From assembly GCF_000017245.1 (NCBI RefSeq), contig NC_009655.1, forward strand, positions 620,001 through 684,000: 64,000 nucleotides of DNA. The letters run 5' to 3'. Made by a program: the position numbers and the translations under genes. The notes beneath the pieces are model-generated. The model made no database searches. It was not told the DNA's origin and saw only the letters and a list, made by a program, of their open reading frames with translations. The DNA is from Actinobacillus succinogenes 130Z. Lineage in GTDB: Bacteria > Pseudomonadota > Gammaproteobacteria > Enterobacterales > Pasteurellaceae. Shown one piece after another: positions 43,284-52,487 of the stretch. Each line of letters opens with the position of its first letter. Within the stretch, counting starts at the first letter, position 1.

Positions 43284-43450
43284 GGATGTATAAAAAATGT
43301 TAAATTGCCATACGGAATAAGTGGATAAAACACGGTATTTCGGTTAAAATGCAGTGTTTATTTTTGTCTAATGCACAGTTTTTCGAGTATTTATTACTCA
43401 AAAGTAAGTAGAAAACAGGCAAAATTCCCGAATTTGAGTCTTTATTTTTA

Positions 43451-43466
43451 TGATTCGAGAGAATCA
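43451..43466. promoter_or_regulatory. Inverted repeat in the nqr upstream region
   Basis: TGATTC-GAGA-GAATCA is a perfect 6+4+6 palindrome 80 bases before nqrA. A second small palindrome, TTACT-CAAA-AGTAA, is at 43394-43407, and ATTACTCAA occurs at 43393-43401 and again at 43466-43474. Candidate binding sites for a regulator of the operon; not matched to a known motif. Confidence 0.4.
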
Positions 43467-43545
43467 TTACTCAATGTGCGGTCATTTTTTACGCATTTTT
43501 GTAAAAATGGCTTAATTTTTAAACCTAACGAAAAGTAGTGCAAAC

Positions 43546-44877
43546 ATGATTACGATTAAAAAAGGCTTGGATCTTCCTATTGCAGGGAAGCCGGAACAAG
43601 TAATCCGTGACGGTAATGCCGTGACTGAAGTTGCTATGCTTGGTGAAGAGTATGTGGGTATGCGTCCTTCCATGAAAGTTCGTGAAGGCGATACAGTGAA
43701 AAAAGGGCAAGTTCTTTTTGAAGACAAAAAGAATCCCGGTGTCGTTTTCACCGCACCTGCAAGTGGTACTGTAACTGCGATTAATCGTGGTGCTAAGCGT
43801 GTATTACAATCCGTGGTAATTCGTGTCGGAGGTAACGAACAGGTTACTTTTGAAAAATACGATGTCGCCGCATTAAATCAATTAACGGGTGAACAAGTCC
43901 GTCGAAATCTGCAGGCTTCAGGTTTGTGGACAGCATTACGTACCCGTCCGTTCAGTAAAGTACCCGCTATTGATGCCGTGCCGTCTTCTATTTTCGTCAA
44001 TGCTATGGATAGTAATCCGTTAGCGGCGGATCCGGCGGTTATCATTAATGAATATGCTGAAGATTTTACCAACGGCTTAACCGTATTAACCCGTTTACAT
44101 GACAAGGTGAATCTGGTGAAATCGGCAGGAAGTAATATTACTGCGGTCGGCGCCGTTAAAGTGCATGAATTCGGCGGTAAACATCCGGCAGGTTTAGTGG
44201 GAACCCATATTCACTTCATTGATCCCGTCAGTTTGACTAAAACCGTATGGCATTTGAATTATCAGGATGTCATTGCTATCGGTAAATTATTTACTACCGG
44301 TGAATTATTTGTAGAGCGCGTGGTGTCTTTAGCCGGTCCTCAAGTAAAAAATCCGCGTTTGGTGCGTACCGTATCGGGTGCGAATCTTACTCAATTAACC
44401 GAAAACGAGCTAAATGCGGGCGAAAATCGGGTTATTTCCGGTTCCGTATTGTACGGAGCAAAAGCGGAAGGTCCGCATAATTATTTAGGTCGTTATGCGT
44501 TACAGGTTTCCGTTCTCGCGGAAGATACCGAGAAAGAGTTTTTCGGTTGGATTTCGCCACAGGCGAATAAATTCTCTATTACGCGTACGGTATTGGGACA
44601 TTTCGGTAAAAAATTGTTTAATTTCACGACGGCAGAAAACGGCGGTCATCGAGCGATGGTGCCAATCGGTTCTTATGAACGAGTTATGCCGTTAGACATT
44701 TTGCCGACATTATTATTACGTGACTTGGAAGTGGGCGATACGGATTCAGCACAATCCTTGGGTTGCTTAGAGCTAGATGAGGAAGATTTAGCGCTTTGTA
44801 CTTTTGTGGATCCCGGTAAAGCTGATTACGGTTCATTCTTGCGTCAGGCATTAGACAAGATTGAGAAGGAAGGTTAA
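43546..44877 (+). CDS. nqrA: Na+-translocating NADH:quinone reductase subunit A
   Basis: A 443-residue peripheral subunit of Na+-NQR, the sodium pump at the start of the respiratory chain. The start MITIKKGLDLPIAGKPEQ is typical, followed by the lipoyl-like GxxVKKGQVLFEDKK segment and PASGTVTAINRGAKR. It binds ubiquinone near NqrB. First gene of nqrABCDEF; the 262-base upstream gap must hold the promoter. Confidence 0.97.
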   Translation: MITIKKGLDLPIAGKPEQVIRDGNAVTEVAMLGEEYVGMRPSMKVREGDTVKKGQVLFEDKKNPGVVFTAPASGTVTAINRGAKRVLQSVVIRVGGNEQVTFEKYDVAALNQLTGEQVRRNLQASGLWTALRTRPFSKVPAIDAVPSSIFVNAMDSNPLAADPAVIINEYAEDFTNGLTVLTRLHDKVNLVKSAGSNITAVGAVKVHEFGGKHPAGLVGTHIHFIDPVSLTKTVWHLNYQDVIAIGKLFTTGELFVERVVSLAGPQVKNPRLVRTVSGANLTQLTENELNAGENRVISGSVLYGAKAEGPHNYLGRYALQVSVLAEDTEKEFFGWISPQANKFSITRTVLGHFGKKLFNFTTAENGGHRAMVPIGSYERVMPLDILPTLLLRDLEVGDTDSAQSLGCLELDEEDLALCTFVDPGKADYGSFLRQALDKIEKEG

Positions 44878-44879
44878 AA

Positions 44880-46109
44880 ATGGGGTTGAAAAATCTTTTT
44901 GAAAAAATGGAACCCGCCTTTTTACCCGGTGGCAAATATGCAAAATTGTATCCTTTGTTTGAATCGGTTTACACTTTGCTTTACACACCGGGTACGGCAA
45001 CACAGAATACCACTCATGTGCGTGATGCTATCGATTCAAAACGTATGATGATCATCGTTTGGTTGGCATTATTTCCGGCATTGTTCTACGGTTTGTACAA
45101 TGTGGGCGGTCAATCTATTACGGCGGCTGCGGGTTTAGGTAATTTAGCGGATTTAGTGGCGAACGACTGGCACTATTCTCTAGCGCAGGCATTAGGTGCG
45201 GATCTTGAGAATGGCGGTTGGGGTAGCAAAATGTTATTGGGCGCGACATTCTTCTTACCTATCTATATCGTGGCGTTTGCCGTAGGTATGTTTTGGGAAT
45301 TGCTATTCGCGATTGTCCGCGGTCATGAAGTGAATGAGGGGTTCTTTGTTACAACGATTCTTTTCGCATTAATCGTTCCGCCGACATTACCGTTATGGCA
45401 GGCCGCTCTTGGTATTTCTTTCGGCTTAGTGGTTGCGAAAGAGATATTCGGCGGGGTTGGTAAAAACTTTATGAATCCGGCATTGGCGGGACGTGCATTT
45501 CTATTCTTCGCTTATCCGGGGCAAATTTCCGGTGACTTGGTGTGGACTGCGACGGACGGTTTCTCCGGCGCGACCGCGCTTTCACAATGGTCGCAAGGCG
45601 GTGAAGCCGCATTAAAACATGTTGCGACAGATCAGCCGATTACGTGGATGGATGCATTTTTAGGTAATATTCCGGGGTCTATGGGGGAAGTCTCTACTCT
45701 GGCGCTTATCATCGGTGCGGCAATTATTGTTTTTGCCCGTATTGCATCCTGGCGTATTATTGCCGGTGTATTCGTCGGTATGGTGATCACTTCAACATTG
45801 TTCAATCTGATTGGTTCGGAAACAAACGCAATGTTTTCCATGCCGTGGCATTGGCATCTTGTATTAGGCGGTTTTGCTTTAGGGATGTTCTTTATGGCGA
45901 CGGATCCTGTTTCAGCGTCATTCACGAACACCGGTAAATGGTGGTACGGCGCACTTATCGGTGTGATGGCGGTTATTATCCGCGTTGTCAATCCGGCATA
46001 TCCGGAAGGTATGATGTTAGCAATTTTATTTGCCAACTTATTCGCGCCAATTTTTGACTATATTGTCGTTCAAGCAAATATCAAACGTCGGAGAGCTCGC
46101 AATGTCTAA
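44880..46109 (+). CDS. nqrB: Na+-NQR subunit B
   Basis: A 409-residue membrane subunit with about ten helices. It carries a covalent FMN on a threonine in the DGFSGATALSQ motif (attached by ApbE, encoded downstream) and riboflavin, and forms part of the sodium channel. GKNFMNPALAGRAFLFFAYP is a family landmark. Follows nqrA by two bases; its end overlaps nqrC by eight. Confidence 0.97.
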   Translation: MGLKNLFEKMEPAFLPGGKYAKLYPLFESVYTLLYTPGTATQNTTHVRDAIDSKRMMIIVWLALFPALFYGLYNVGGQSITAAAGLGNLADLVANDWHYSLAQALGADLENGGWGSKMLLGATFFLPIYIVAFAVGMFWELLFAIVRGHEVNEGFFVTTILFALIVPPTLPLWQAALGISFGLVVAKEIFGGVGKNFMNPALAGRAFLFFAYPGQISGDLVWTATDGFSGATALSQWSQGGEAALKHVATDQPITWMDAFLGNIPGSMGEVSTLALIIGAAIIVFARIASWRIIAGVFVGMVITSTLFNLIGSETNAMFSMPWHWHLVLGGFALGMFFMATDPVSASFTNTGKWWYGALIGVMAVIIRVVNPAYPEGMMLAILFANLFAPIFDYIVVQANIKRRRARNV

Positions 46110-46872
46110 GTTTAATAAAGATAGCGTTGGCGGAACATTAACCGTCGTTGTTCTGTTAAGTTTAGTATGTTCTTTTATCGTGGCGGGTGCTGCGGTGTTG
46201 TTAAAACCAACACAAGAGATTCAGAAACAACTTGATAAACAAAAAAATATTCTGATAGCTGCCGGCTTAATGCATGAGAATACGAATATTCAGGATACTT
46301 ATGCAAAATTCATCGAGCCTAAAATCGTTGATTTGGCGACGGGCGATTACGTTGACGGCATGGCTGATTTTGATGCGAAAGCCTCGGCGAAAGACCCGGC
46401 AACCAGCATTGCAATCGCTCCGGCTGACGATAAAGCCGGTATTAGAGTGCGGTCGAAATTTGCCGAGGTTTATCTTGTAAAAGACGAAGCCGGTAAAACT
46501 ACGCAAGTTGTATTACCTATGTATGGTAACGGTTTATGGTCTATTATGTACGGATTCGTCGCAGTACAGCCTGATGCGAATACCATCAATGGCATTACTT
46601 ACTATGAACAAGGCGAAACGGCGGGGCTTGGCGGTGAAATCGCCAACCCGAACTGGCAGAAAAACTTCGTAGGCAAAAAATTATTTAATGAGCAAAACGA
46701 AGTGGCGTTAGTTGTCGGTAAAAATGCATCATCCAATAAAGAACACGGCATTGATGCTTTATCCGGTGCGACTTTGACATCAAACGGTGTCGACGGCTCA
46801 TTCAAATATTGGTTCGGAGCACAGGGTTTCGGTCCGTATTTAGCGAAATTCAAAGCAGGGGGGGCTAACTAA
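46102..46872 (+). CDS. nqrC: Na+-NQR subunit C
   Basis: A 256-residue subunit with one N-terminal membrane helix (about 12-34) and a periplasmic domain. GIDALSGATLTSNGVDG contains the threonine that carries the second covalent FMN. I chose ATG 46102 inside the nqrB end; the frame opens at 46030 but NqrC normally starts just before the membrane helix (MSKFNKDSVGGTL). Overlaps nqrD by one base. Confidence 0.96.
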   Translation: MSKFNKDSVGGTLTVVVLLSLVCSFIVAGAAVLLKPTQEIQKQLDKQKNILIAAGLMHENTNIQDTYAKFIEPKIVDLATGDYVDGMADFDAKASAKDPATSIAIAPADDKAGIRVRSKFAEVYLVKDEAGKTTQVVLPMYGNGLWSIMYGFVAVQPDANTINGITYYEQGETAGLGGEIANPNWQKNFVGKKLFNEQNEVALVVGKNASSNKEHGIDALSGATLTSNGVDGSFKYWFGAQGFGPYLAKFKAGGAN

Positions 46873-47495
46873 TGGCAGGCAGCAATCTTAAAAAATTATT
46901 GTTATCGCCAATTGCCGATAACAACCCAATTGCATTACAAATTCTCGGTATTTGTTCCGCATTGGCGGTAACGACTCAGTTACAGACTGCGTTGGTAATG
47001 GCAGTTGCGGTAAGTCTGGTTACGGGCTTTGCAAGTCTCTTTATTTCTTGTATTCGTAACTATATTCCGAACAATATTCGTATCATCGTACAAATGGCGA
47101 TTATCGCGTCACTGGTAATTCTGGTTGACCAGATTTTGCGCGCATACGCATACGATTTATCCAAACAGCTTTCCGTATTCGTGGGATTGATTATTACAAA
47201 CTGTATCGTAATGGGGCGCGCAGAAGCATTCGCAATGAAATCTGCCCCGTTAGAAAGCTTTGTGGACGGTATCGGTAACGGTTTGGGATACGGCGCCATT
47301 TTACTTATCGTCGCGTTTTTACGTGAACTTATCGGATCAGGTAAAATCTTCGGCGTGACCGTATTCGAAACAATTCAAAACGGCGGTTGGTATCAAGCGA
47401 ACGGTTTATTCTTATTGGCACCAAGTGCATTCTTCATCATCGGATTTATCATCTGGGGATTAAGAACTTGGAAACCGGCACAGCAGGAGAAATAA
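46872..47495 (+). CDS. nqrD: Na+-NQR subunit D
   Basis: A 207-residue membrane protein with six helices, homologous to NqrE. NPIALQILGICSALAVT, IITNCIVMGRAEAFAM (with the Cys that helps bind the intramembrane 2Fe-2S centre) and GNGLGYGAILL are typical. Start codon overlaps the nqrC stop (TAATG). Confidence 0.97.
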   Translation: MAGSNLKKLLLSPIADNNPIALQILGICSALAVTTQLQTALVMAVAVSLVTGFASLFISCIRNYIPNNIRIIVQMAIIASLVILVDQILRAYAYDLSKQLSVFVGLIITNCIVMGRAEAFAMKSAPLESFVDGIGNGLGYGAILLIVAFLRELIGSGKIFGVTVFETIQNGGWYQANGLFLLAPSAFFIIGFIIWGLRTWKPAQQEK

Positions 47496-47498
47496 TCA

Positions 47499-48095
47499 AT
47501 GGAACATTACATTAGTTTATTTGTGAAGTCTGTATTCATTGAGAACATGGCGCTTTCTTTTTTCCTCGGTATGTGTACATTCCTGGCGGTGTCAAAGAAA
47601 GTTTCGACCTCATTCGGTTTGGGGATTGCGGTAATTGTCGTATTAGGCATTGCCGTGCCGGTGAACCAATTGGTTTACACCCATATTTTGAAAGAAAATG
47701 CATTAGTTGATGGGGTGGATTTAAGCTTTTTAAATTTCATCACATTTATCGGTGTTATTGCGGCGTTGGTACAAATTCTGGAAATGTTTTTGGATAAATT
47801 CGTACCCTCGCTTTACAGTGCGTTAGGTATTTTCTTACCGTTGATCACTGTAAACTGTGCGATTTTCGGCGGCGTATCCTTCATGGTTCAACGCGAATAC
47901 AATTTCACAGAATCGGTTGTTTACGGTATCGGCGCCGGTACGGGGTGGATGTTAGCTATTGTTGCATTAGCCGGATTAACCGAGAAAATGAAATATGCTG
48001 ACGTACCGGCCGGTTTACGCGGGTTAGGTATCACCTTCATTACTGTAGGCTTAATGGCATTAGGCTTTATGTCATTCTCAGGCATTCAATTATAA
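47499..48095 (+). CDS. nqrE: Na+-NQR subunit E
   Basis: A 198-residue six-helix partner of NqrD. ENMALSFFLGMCTFLAVSKK and PLITVNCAIFGGVSF carry the cysteines for the intramembrane iron-sulphur centre shared with NqrD. Three bases after nqrD. Confidence 0.97.
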   Translation: MEHYISLFVKSVFIENMALSFFLGMCTFLAVSKKVSTSFGLGIAVIVVLGIAVPVNQLVYTHILKENALVDGVDLSFLNFITFIGVIAALVQILEMFLDKFVPSLYSALGIFLPLITVNCAIFGGVSFMVQREYNFTESVVYGIGAGTGWMLAIVALAGLTEKMKYADVPAGLRGLGITFITVGLMALGFMSFSGIQL

Positions 48096-48105
48096 GGAGC
48101 ATATC

Positions 48106-49335
48106 GTGGATAGTAATTTTATTTTCGGTATTGGTGCATTTACTGCCATTGTATTGGTGCTTGCGGTAGTGATTTTGATCGCGAAGTCTAAATTAGTAGA
48201 CTCCGGCGATATCACGATTTCCATTAATGACGATCCGTCAAAAGCCATTACATTGCCGGCCGGCGGTAAACTACTCGGCGCATTGGCGAGTAAAGGAATT
48301 TTCGTTTCATCCGCGTGCGGCGGCGGCGGTTCATGCGGACAATGCCGGGTAAAAGTGAAATCGGGCGGCGGTGAAATTTTACCGACCGAATTATCACATA
48401 TCTCGAAAAAAGAAGCGAAAGAGGGTTGGCGTTTGTCTTGTCAGGTAAACGTAAAATCTTCAATGGACGTGGAATTGCCGGAAGAAGTTTTTGGCGTGAA
48501 AAAATGGGAATGTACCGTTATTTCTAACGATAATAAGGCGACGTTCATCAAAGAACTTAAACTCGCCATTCCTGAAGGCGAAGAAGTGCCGTTCCGTGCG
48601 GGGGGATATATCCAAATCGAGGCGGAACCGCATACCGTAGCTTACAAAGATTTCGATATTCCGGAAGAATATCATGAAGACTGGGATAAGTTTAATCTGT
48701 GGCGTTATGTGTCCAAAGTGGACGAGCATATTATCCGTGCTTACTCTATGGCGTCATACCCGGAGGAAAAAGGGATTATTATGCTGAATGTGCGTATTGC
48801 TACGCCGCCTCCGCGTAATCCGAACGTTCCGCCGGGTCAAATGTCTTCTTATATTTGGTCGTTAAAACCCGGCGATAAAGTGACGATTTCCGGTCCGTTC
48901 GGTGAATTTTTCGCGAAAGATACCGATGCGGAAATGGTATTTATCGGCGGTGGTGCCGGTATGGCGCCAATGCGTTCGCATATTTTCGACCAGTTAAAAC
49001 GTTTGCACAGTAAACGTAAAATCTCATTCTGGTATGGTGCGCGTTCTAAACGTGAAATGTTCTATGTGGAAGATTTCGATCAGCTACAAGCCGAAAATCC
49101 GAATTTCACATGGCATGTTGCGCTTTCCGATCCGCTTCCGGAAGACAATTGGGACGGTTATACAGGCTTTATCCATAACGTGCTTTATGAAAACTATCTG
49201 AAAAATCATGAAGCTCCGGAAGACTGTGAATACTATATGTGCGGACCTCCGGTCATGAATGCGGCAGTAATTAAAATGCTGGAAGATTTAGGCGTTGAAC
49301 ATGAAAACATCTTGTTAGATGACTTCGGTGGTTGA
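48106..49335 (+). CDS. nqrF: Na+-NQR subunit F
   Basis: A 409-residue NADH-oxidising subunit: one N-terminal membrane helix (about 3-25), a ferredoxin domain with the 2Fe-2S ligands in SACGGGGSCGQCRV and LSCQV, then FAD-binding (RAYSMASYP) and NADH-binding (GGGAGMAPMRSHIFDQL) domains. It starts with GTG; AAGGAG eight bases upstream supports this. Ends the structural genes; a hairpin follows at 49361. Confidence 0.97.
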   Translation: MDSNFIFGIGAFTAIVLVLAVVILIAKSKLVDSGDITISINDDPSKAITLPAGGKLLGALASKGIFVSSACGGGGSCGQCRVKVKSGGGEILPTELSHISKKEAKEGWRLSCQVNVKSSMDVELPEEVFGVKKWECTVISNDNKATFIKELKLAIPEGEEVPFRAGGYIQIEAEPHTVAYKDFDIPEEYHEDWDKFNLWRYVSKVDEHIIRAYSMASYPEEKGIIMLNVRIATPPPRNPNVPPGQMSSYIWSLKPGDKVTISGPFGEFFAKDTDAEMVFIGGGAGMAPMRSHIFDQLKRLHSKRKISFWYGARSKREMFYVEDFDQLQAENPNFTWHVALSDPLPEDNWDGYTGFIHNVLYENYLKNHEAPEDCEYYMCGPPVMNAAVIKMLEDLGVEHENILLDDFGG

Positions 49336-49360
49336 TCTTAATCCTTCCCATTAAAAAGTG

Positions 49361-49398
49361 CGGTCAAATTTGCAGATATTTTGTAAATTTGACCGTTT
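49361..49398 (+). terminator. Hairpin after nqrF, one arm an uptake signal
   Basis: CGGTCAAATTT and AAATTTGACCG form an 11-base stem with a 13-base loop and TTTG after it. The left arm extends into AAAGTGCGGT; the right arm has lost the matching end. It may attenuate between nqrF and apbE. Confidence 0.65.
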
Positions 49399-49490
49399 GT
49401 GCTTATTCATGAAAAGGATTTCTCGGGGCATATCAAGGCACCCTGAAACCTGAGCGGAAATCGGGCGAATATGATAGCCCCATACAAAAT

Positions 49491-50612
49491 ATGAATAAAA
49501 TTATTTTAACTTTACGGACGGCGATTAAGCCGTTGCGTTTTCTTTTCGGCAAGATAGGGAAACTCGATTTACAAAAAATATCGTTTTTTTTGACCGCACT
49601 TTGTGTAGTTTTAACGTTAAGCGGTTGCCGGAAAGATGCCGAAATTATTTCTTTTGTGGGTAAAACCATGGGCACGACCTATCACATCAAATATATTGAC
49701 GACGGCAGCCTGAACAAAAACGCGGAAGAAGCGCATGCGCAGATTGAAGATATCCTGAAAGATGTAAATACTAAAATGTCAACCTACGATCCGAATTCGG
49801 AATTGAGTCGTTTTAATCAATCAAAAGAAGTTAATGTGCCGGTAGAGATTTCTACAGAATTGGGAACCGTGTTGCAGGAAGCGGTACGGTTAAATCAGAT
49901 TACCGAGGGGGCATTGGACGTGACGGTCGGTCCTATTGTGAATTTGTGGGGATTCGGTCCGGAAAAACGCCCGGAACGTCAACCGGCGGCGCAGCAATTA
50001 GCGGAGCGCCAACAATGGGTGGGGTTAGATAAACTGAAGTTGAGCAAAAATAGCGGTAAATTTGTGCTTGAAAAAAACGTGCCGCAACTTTATATTGACC
50101 TCTCTTCTATCGCTAAAGGCTTCGGTGTAGATCAGGTTGCAGAAGCGTTGGAACAATTCGGCGTACAGAATTATATGGTGGAAATCGGCGGCGAAATTCG
50201 TGCTAAAGGTAAAAATATCGAGGGTAAACACTGGCAAATCGCTATTGAAAAACCGAATTTCGACGGTTCCCGGGCGGTAGAACAGGTGATCGGATTACAG
50301 GATTTAGCCATGGCGACATCAGGTAATTACCGCATTTATTTTGAAGAGCGGGGAAAACGTTTTTCCCATGAAATTGACCCGAAAACCGGTTATCCGATTC
50401 AACACCGTTTGGCGTCTATTACGGTGTTGCATCCGAGTTCAATGACGGCGGACGGCTTGTCTACGGGATTGTTCGTGCTGGGTGAAGACGAAGCATTGCG
50501 GGTGGCGGAGCAGCATGCTCTTGCCGTATATCTGATCATTAAAACCGATAATGGTTTTGAAACGAAATTGTCATCAAAATTCACCGCACTTTTGGCGGAA
50601 CAAAGAAAATAG
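49491..50612 (+). CDS. apbE: FAD:protein FMN transferase ApbE
   Basis: A 373-residue periplasmic lipoprotein that attaches FMN to the SGAT threonines of NqrB and NqrC. The lipobox LSGC ends at residue 46; GKTMGTTYHIKY, LDVTVGPIVNLWGFGP, DLSSIAKGFGVDQ, MVEIGGEIRAKG and HEIDPKTGYP are the family motifs. The signal peptide is preceded by an unusual 28-residue basic extension, and no good ribosome site stands before ATG 49491; the true start may lie elsewhere, but no other in-frame ATG precedes the hydrophobic core. An uptake signal encodes FLTAL in the signal core. Confidence 0.93.
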   Translation: MNKIILTLRTAIKPLRFLFGKIGKLDLQKISFFLTALCVVLTLSGCRKDAEIISFVGKTMGTTYHIKYIDDGSLNKNAEEAHAQIEDILKDVNTKMSTYDPNSELSRFNQSKEVNVPVEISTELGTVLQEAVRLNQITEGALDVTVGPIVNLWGFGPEKRPERQPAAQQLAERQQWVGLDKLKLSKNSGKFVLEKNVPQLYIDLSSIAKGFGVDQVAEALEQFGVQNYMVEIGGEIRAKGKNIEGKHWQIAIEKPNFDGSRAVEQVIGLQDLAMATSGNYRIYFEERGKRFSHEIDPKTGYPIQHRLASITVLHPSSMTADGLSTGLFVLGEDEALRVAEQHALAVYLIIKTDNGFETKLSSKFTALLAEQRK

Positions 50613-50621
50613 GAACAAACT

Positions 50622-50867
50622 ATGTCAGTATTTTTAGCTACATTCGGAATTTTTATTCTGGTTATTTTCGGTATGTCCATTGGTTATATTCTTAACAAGA
50701 AAACTATCAAGGGCAGTTGCGGCGGTATTACGGCGCTCGGTATGAAGAAAATGTGTGATTGCGAAGAGCCTTGCGATAATTTGAAAGATAAAGTCGCCAA
50801 AGGCGAAGTGGATGCCTCGGAATTAGATCGATTCAATAAAGCGCCGCAATTCTATGAAGTAAAGTAA
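50622..50867 (+). CDS. nqrM: Na+-NQR maturation protein NqrM
   Basis: An 81-residue protein with an N-terminal membrane helix (about 3-24) and four cysteines in GSCGGITALGMKKMCDCEEPC (21 residues, key Cys at about 33, 45, 47, 51). This is the DUF539 family, which supplies iron for the NqrD/NqrE centre. Nine bases after apbE with a ribosome site GGAAC; same position as in Vibrio and Haemophilus nqr loci. Confidence 0.93.
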   Translation: MSVFLATFGIFILVIFGMSIGYILNKKTIKGSCGGITALGMKKMCDCEEPCDNLKDKVAKGEVDASELDRFNKAPQFYEVK

Positions 50868-50910
50868 TCCGGCCGATAGGGCGTATCGAATATACAGCCT
50901 ATACGTTCAG

Positions 50911-50936
50911 CGGCGCGTATACGATATGCGCCGTTA
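50911..50936 (+). terminator. Possible terminator after nqrM
   Basis: CGGCGC-GTAT and ATAT-GCGCCG pair with one G-T, followed by TTATTTA, an imperfect T run. Confidence 0.5.
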
Positions 50937-50992
50937 TTTAATTAACATATAAACCAAATGTGCTTCGCCTTAACCGAAGTTACGGGAGAAAT

Positions 50993-52162
50993 ATGACTCA
51001 TTCAGCAATACTCGGTTCAAAAACTTATAACCAATATTTTCCAAAACTCACACCGGGACAACTTGCCGAAAACGGCAAAATCAAAGTGATTGTAGGTATG
51101 TCCGGCGGTGTCGATTCTTCTGTTTCCGCCTTTATTCTGCAACAGCAGGGGTATCAGGTGGAAGGGCTTTTCATGAAGAACTGGGAAGAAGACGATGACA
51201 CGGATTACTGTACGGCGGCGGCGGATTTAGCCGACGCACAGGCGGTTTGTGACAAACTGGGTATTCGGTTGCATAAAATTAATTTTGCCACCGAATACTG
51301 GGATAATGTGTTTGAACATTTTCTCAGCGAATACAAAGCGGGACGTACGCCGAATCCCGATATTCTGTGCAATAAAGAAATCAAATTCAAAGCGTTTTTA
51401 GAATATGCGGCGGAAGACCTCGGCGCGGACTATATTGCAACGGGGCATTATGTGCGTCGTTCCGGTCCGGATCACGACGCCCACCTTTTACGCGGATTAG
51501 ATAACAATAAAGATCAAAGCTATTTTCTGCATGCACTCAGCAAAAAACAAGTGGGGCAAAGCCTTTTCCCTGTGGGTGAAGTGGAAAAAACGGTGGTACG
51601 CGCCGTTGCGGAAGAACTGGGATTAATCACCGCGAAGAAAAAAGATTCTACCGGCATTTGTTTTATCGGCGAGCGTAAATTCAAAGATTTCTTAGCCCGC
51701 TTTTTACCGGCGCAACCCGGTGATATTAAAACCACGGAAGGGGAGGTGATCGGTCGTCACCAAGGGTTGATGTATCATACATTGGGGCAGCGTAAAGGAT
51801 TGGGCATCGGCGGTATTAAAGGCAAAGATGAAAATGCTTGGTATGTGGTAGAAAAAGATTTGAAGAACAACGTGTTAGTTGTGGCGCAAGGGCATGATAA
51901 TTCCGCTTTGCAATCTTCCGGATTGATTGCCAAACAATTGACTTGGGTTTCCGAACAGCCGTTGCGGAAAACTTTGCATTGTACGGTAAAAACCCGTTAT
52001 CGCCAAACGGATATTGCTTGCGAGGTGGTGCCGGTGAATGACGATACGGTGGAAGTACATTTTGACGAACCGCAAATCGCGGTGACGCCGGGGCAATCGG
52101 CGGTTTTCTATCAAGGGGAAGAATGTTTGGGTGGCGGCATCATCGAAACACAAATCAAATAA
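50993..52162 (+). CDS. mnmA: tRNA-specific 2-thiouridylase MnmA
   Basis: A 389-residue enzyme that thiolates U34 of the Lys, Glu and Gln tRNAs. PP-loop VGMSGGVDSSVSAF at about residues 28-41, the first catalytic Cys in NPDILCNKEIKF, the second in STGICFIGERKF, then the C-terminal barrel. ATG 50993 follows GGGAGAA; the frame opening at 50960 has no likeness. Confidence 0.96.
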   Translation: MTHSAILGSKTYNQYFPKLTPGQLAENGKIKVIVGMSGGVDSSVSAFILQQQGYQVEGLFMKNWEEDDDTDYCTAAADLADAQAVCDKLGIRLHKINFATEYWDNVFEHFLSEYKAGRTPNPDILCNKEIKFKAFLEYAAEDLGADYIATGHYVRRSGPDHDAHLLRGLDNNKDQSYFLHALSKKQVGQSLFPVGEVEKTVVRAVAEELGLITAKKKDSTGICFIGERKFKDFLARFLPAQPGDIKTTEGEVIGRHQGLMYHTLGQRKGLGIGGIKGKDENAWYVVEKDLKNNVLVVAQGHDNSALQSSGLIAKQLTWVSEQPLRKTLHCTVKTRYRQTDIACEVVPVNDDTVEVHFDEPQIAVTPGQSAVFYQGEECLGGGIIETQIK

Positions 52163-52167
52163 TATCA

Positions 52168-52206
52168 AAGTGCGGTAAAAATGATCATTTTAATGACCGC
52201 ACTTTT
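52168..52206. terminator. Uptake-signal pair between mnmA and the GNAT gene
   Basis: AAAGTGCGGTAAAAATGA and TTTTAATGACCGCACTTTT form an inverted repeat between convergent genes, 6 bases after mnmA and 5 before the GNAT stop. Confidence 0.78.
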
Positions 52207-52210
52207 GGTT

Positions 52211-52477
52211 TTAACGACTATCCCGTTTCCATTTGTGCGCAATGTAACTGCAAGTCGGGTTTAGATTCAGCCGTTTTTCTGTGATAAACGTAATTAACGC
52301 CTGATAGAGTTTATCTGCTACACCTTGTCCGCGCAGGCTTTCCGATACATAGGTATGATTAGCATTGACGGTTTTTTCGTCCTGGTAATAATAGGTAAGT
52401 TCGGCAATTTTCTCACCGTTATCATCAAGCACGAAAAATTCGCCGTGCTGTTCATTACTTTGATGATGAATTTTCAT
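52211..52477 (-). CDS. Small GNAT-family N-acetyltransferase
   Basis: An 88-residue protein of the single-domain YjdJ-type GNAT group. AELTYYYQDEKTVNANHTYV, ESLRGQGVADKLYQALI (acetyl-CoA loop RGQGVA) and PTCSYIAHKW (the Cys-Ser-Tyr of this subfamily) are clear. Substrate unknown. I chose ATG 52477 with AAGGAAG upstream; the frame opens at 52567 inside yacG but that portion has no likeness. Eleven bases after yacG. Confidence 0.85.
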   Translation of the reverse strand: MKIHHQSNEQHGEFFVLDDNGEKIAELTYYYQDEKTVNANHTYVSESLRGQGVADKLYQALITFITEKRLNLNPTCSYIAHKWKRDSR

Positions 52478-52487
52478 AATTTCTTCC

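Noticed and set aside
46030..46101. Longer NqrC starting inside nqrB
   Set aside because: Adds a segment absent from NqrC proteins; ATG 46102 precedes the membrane anchor as expected.
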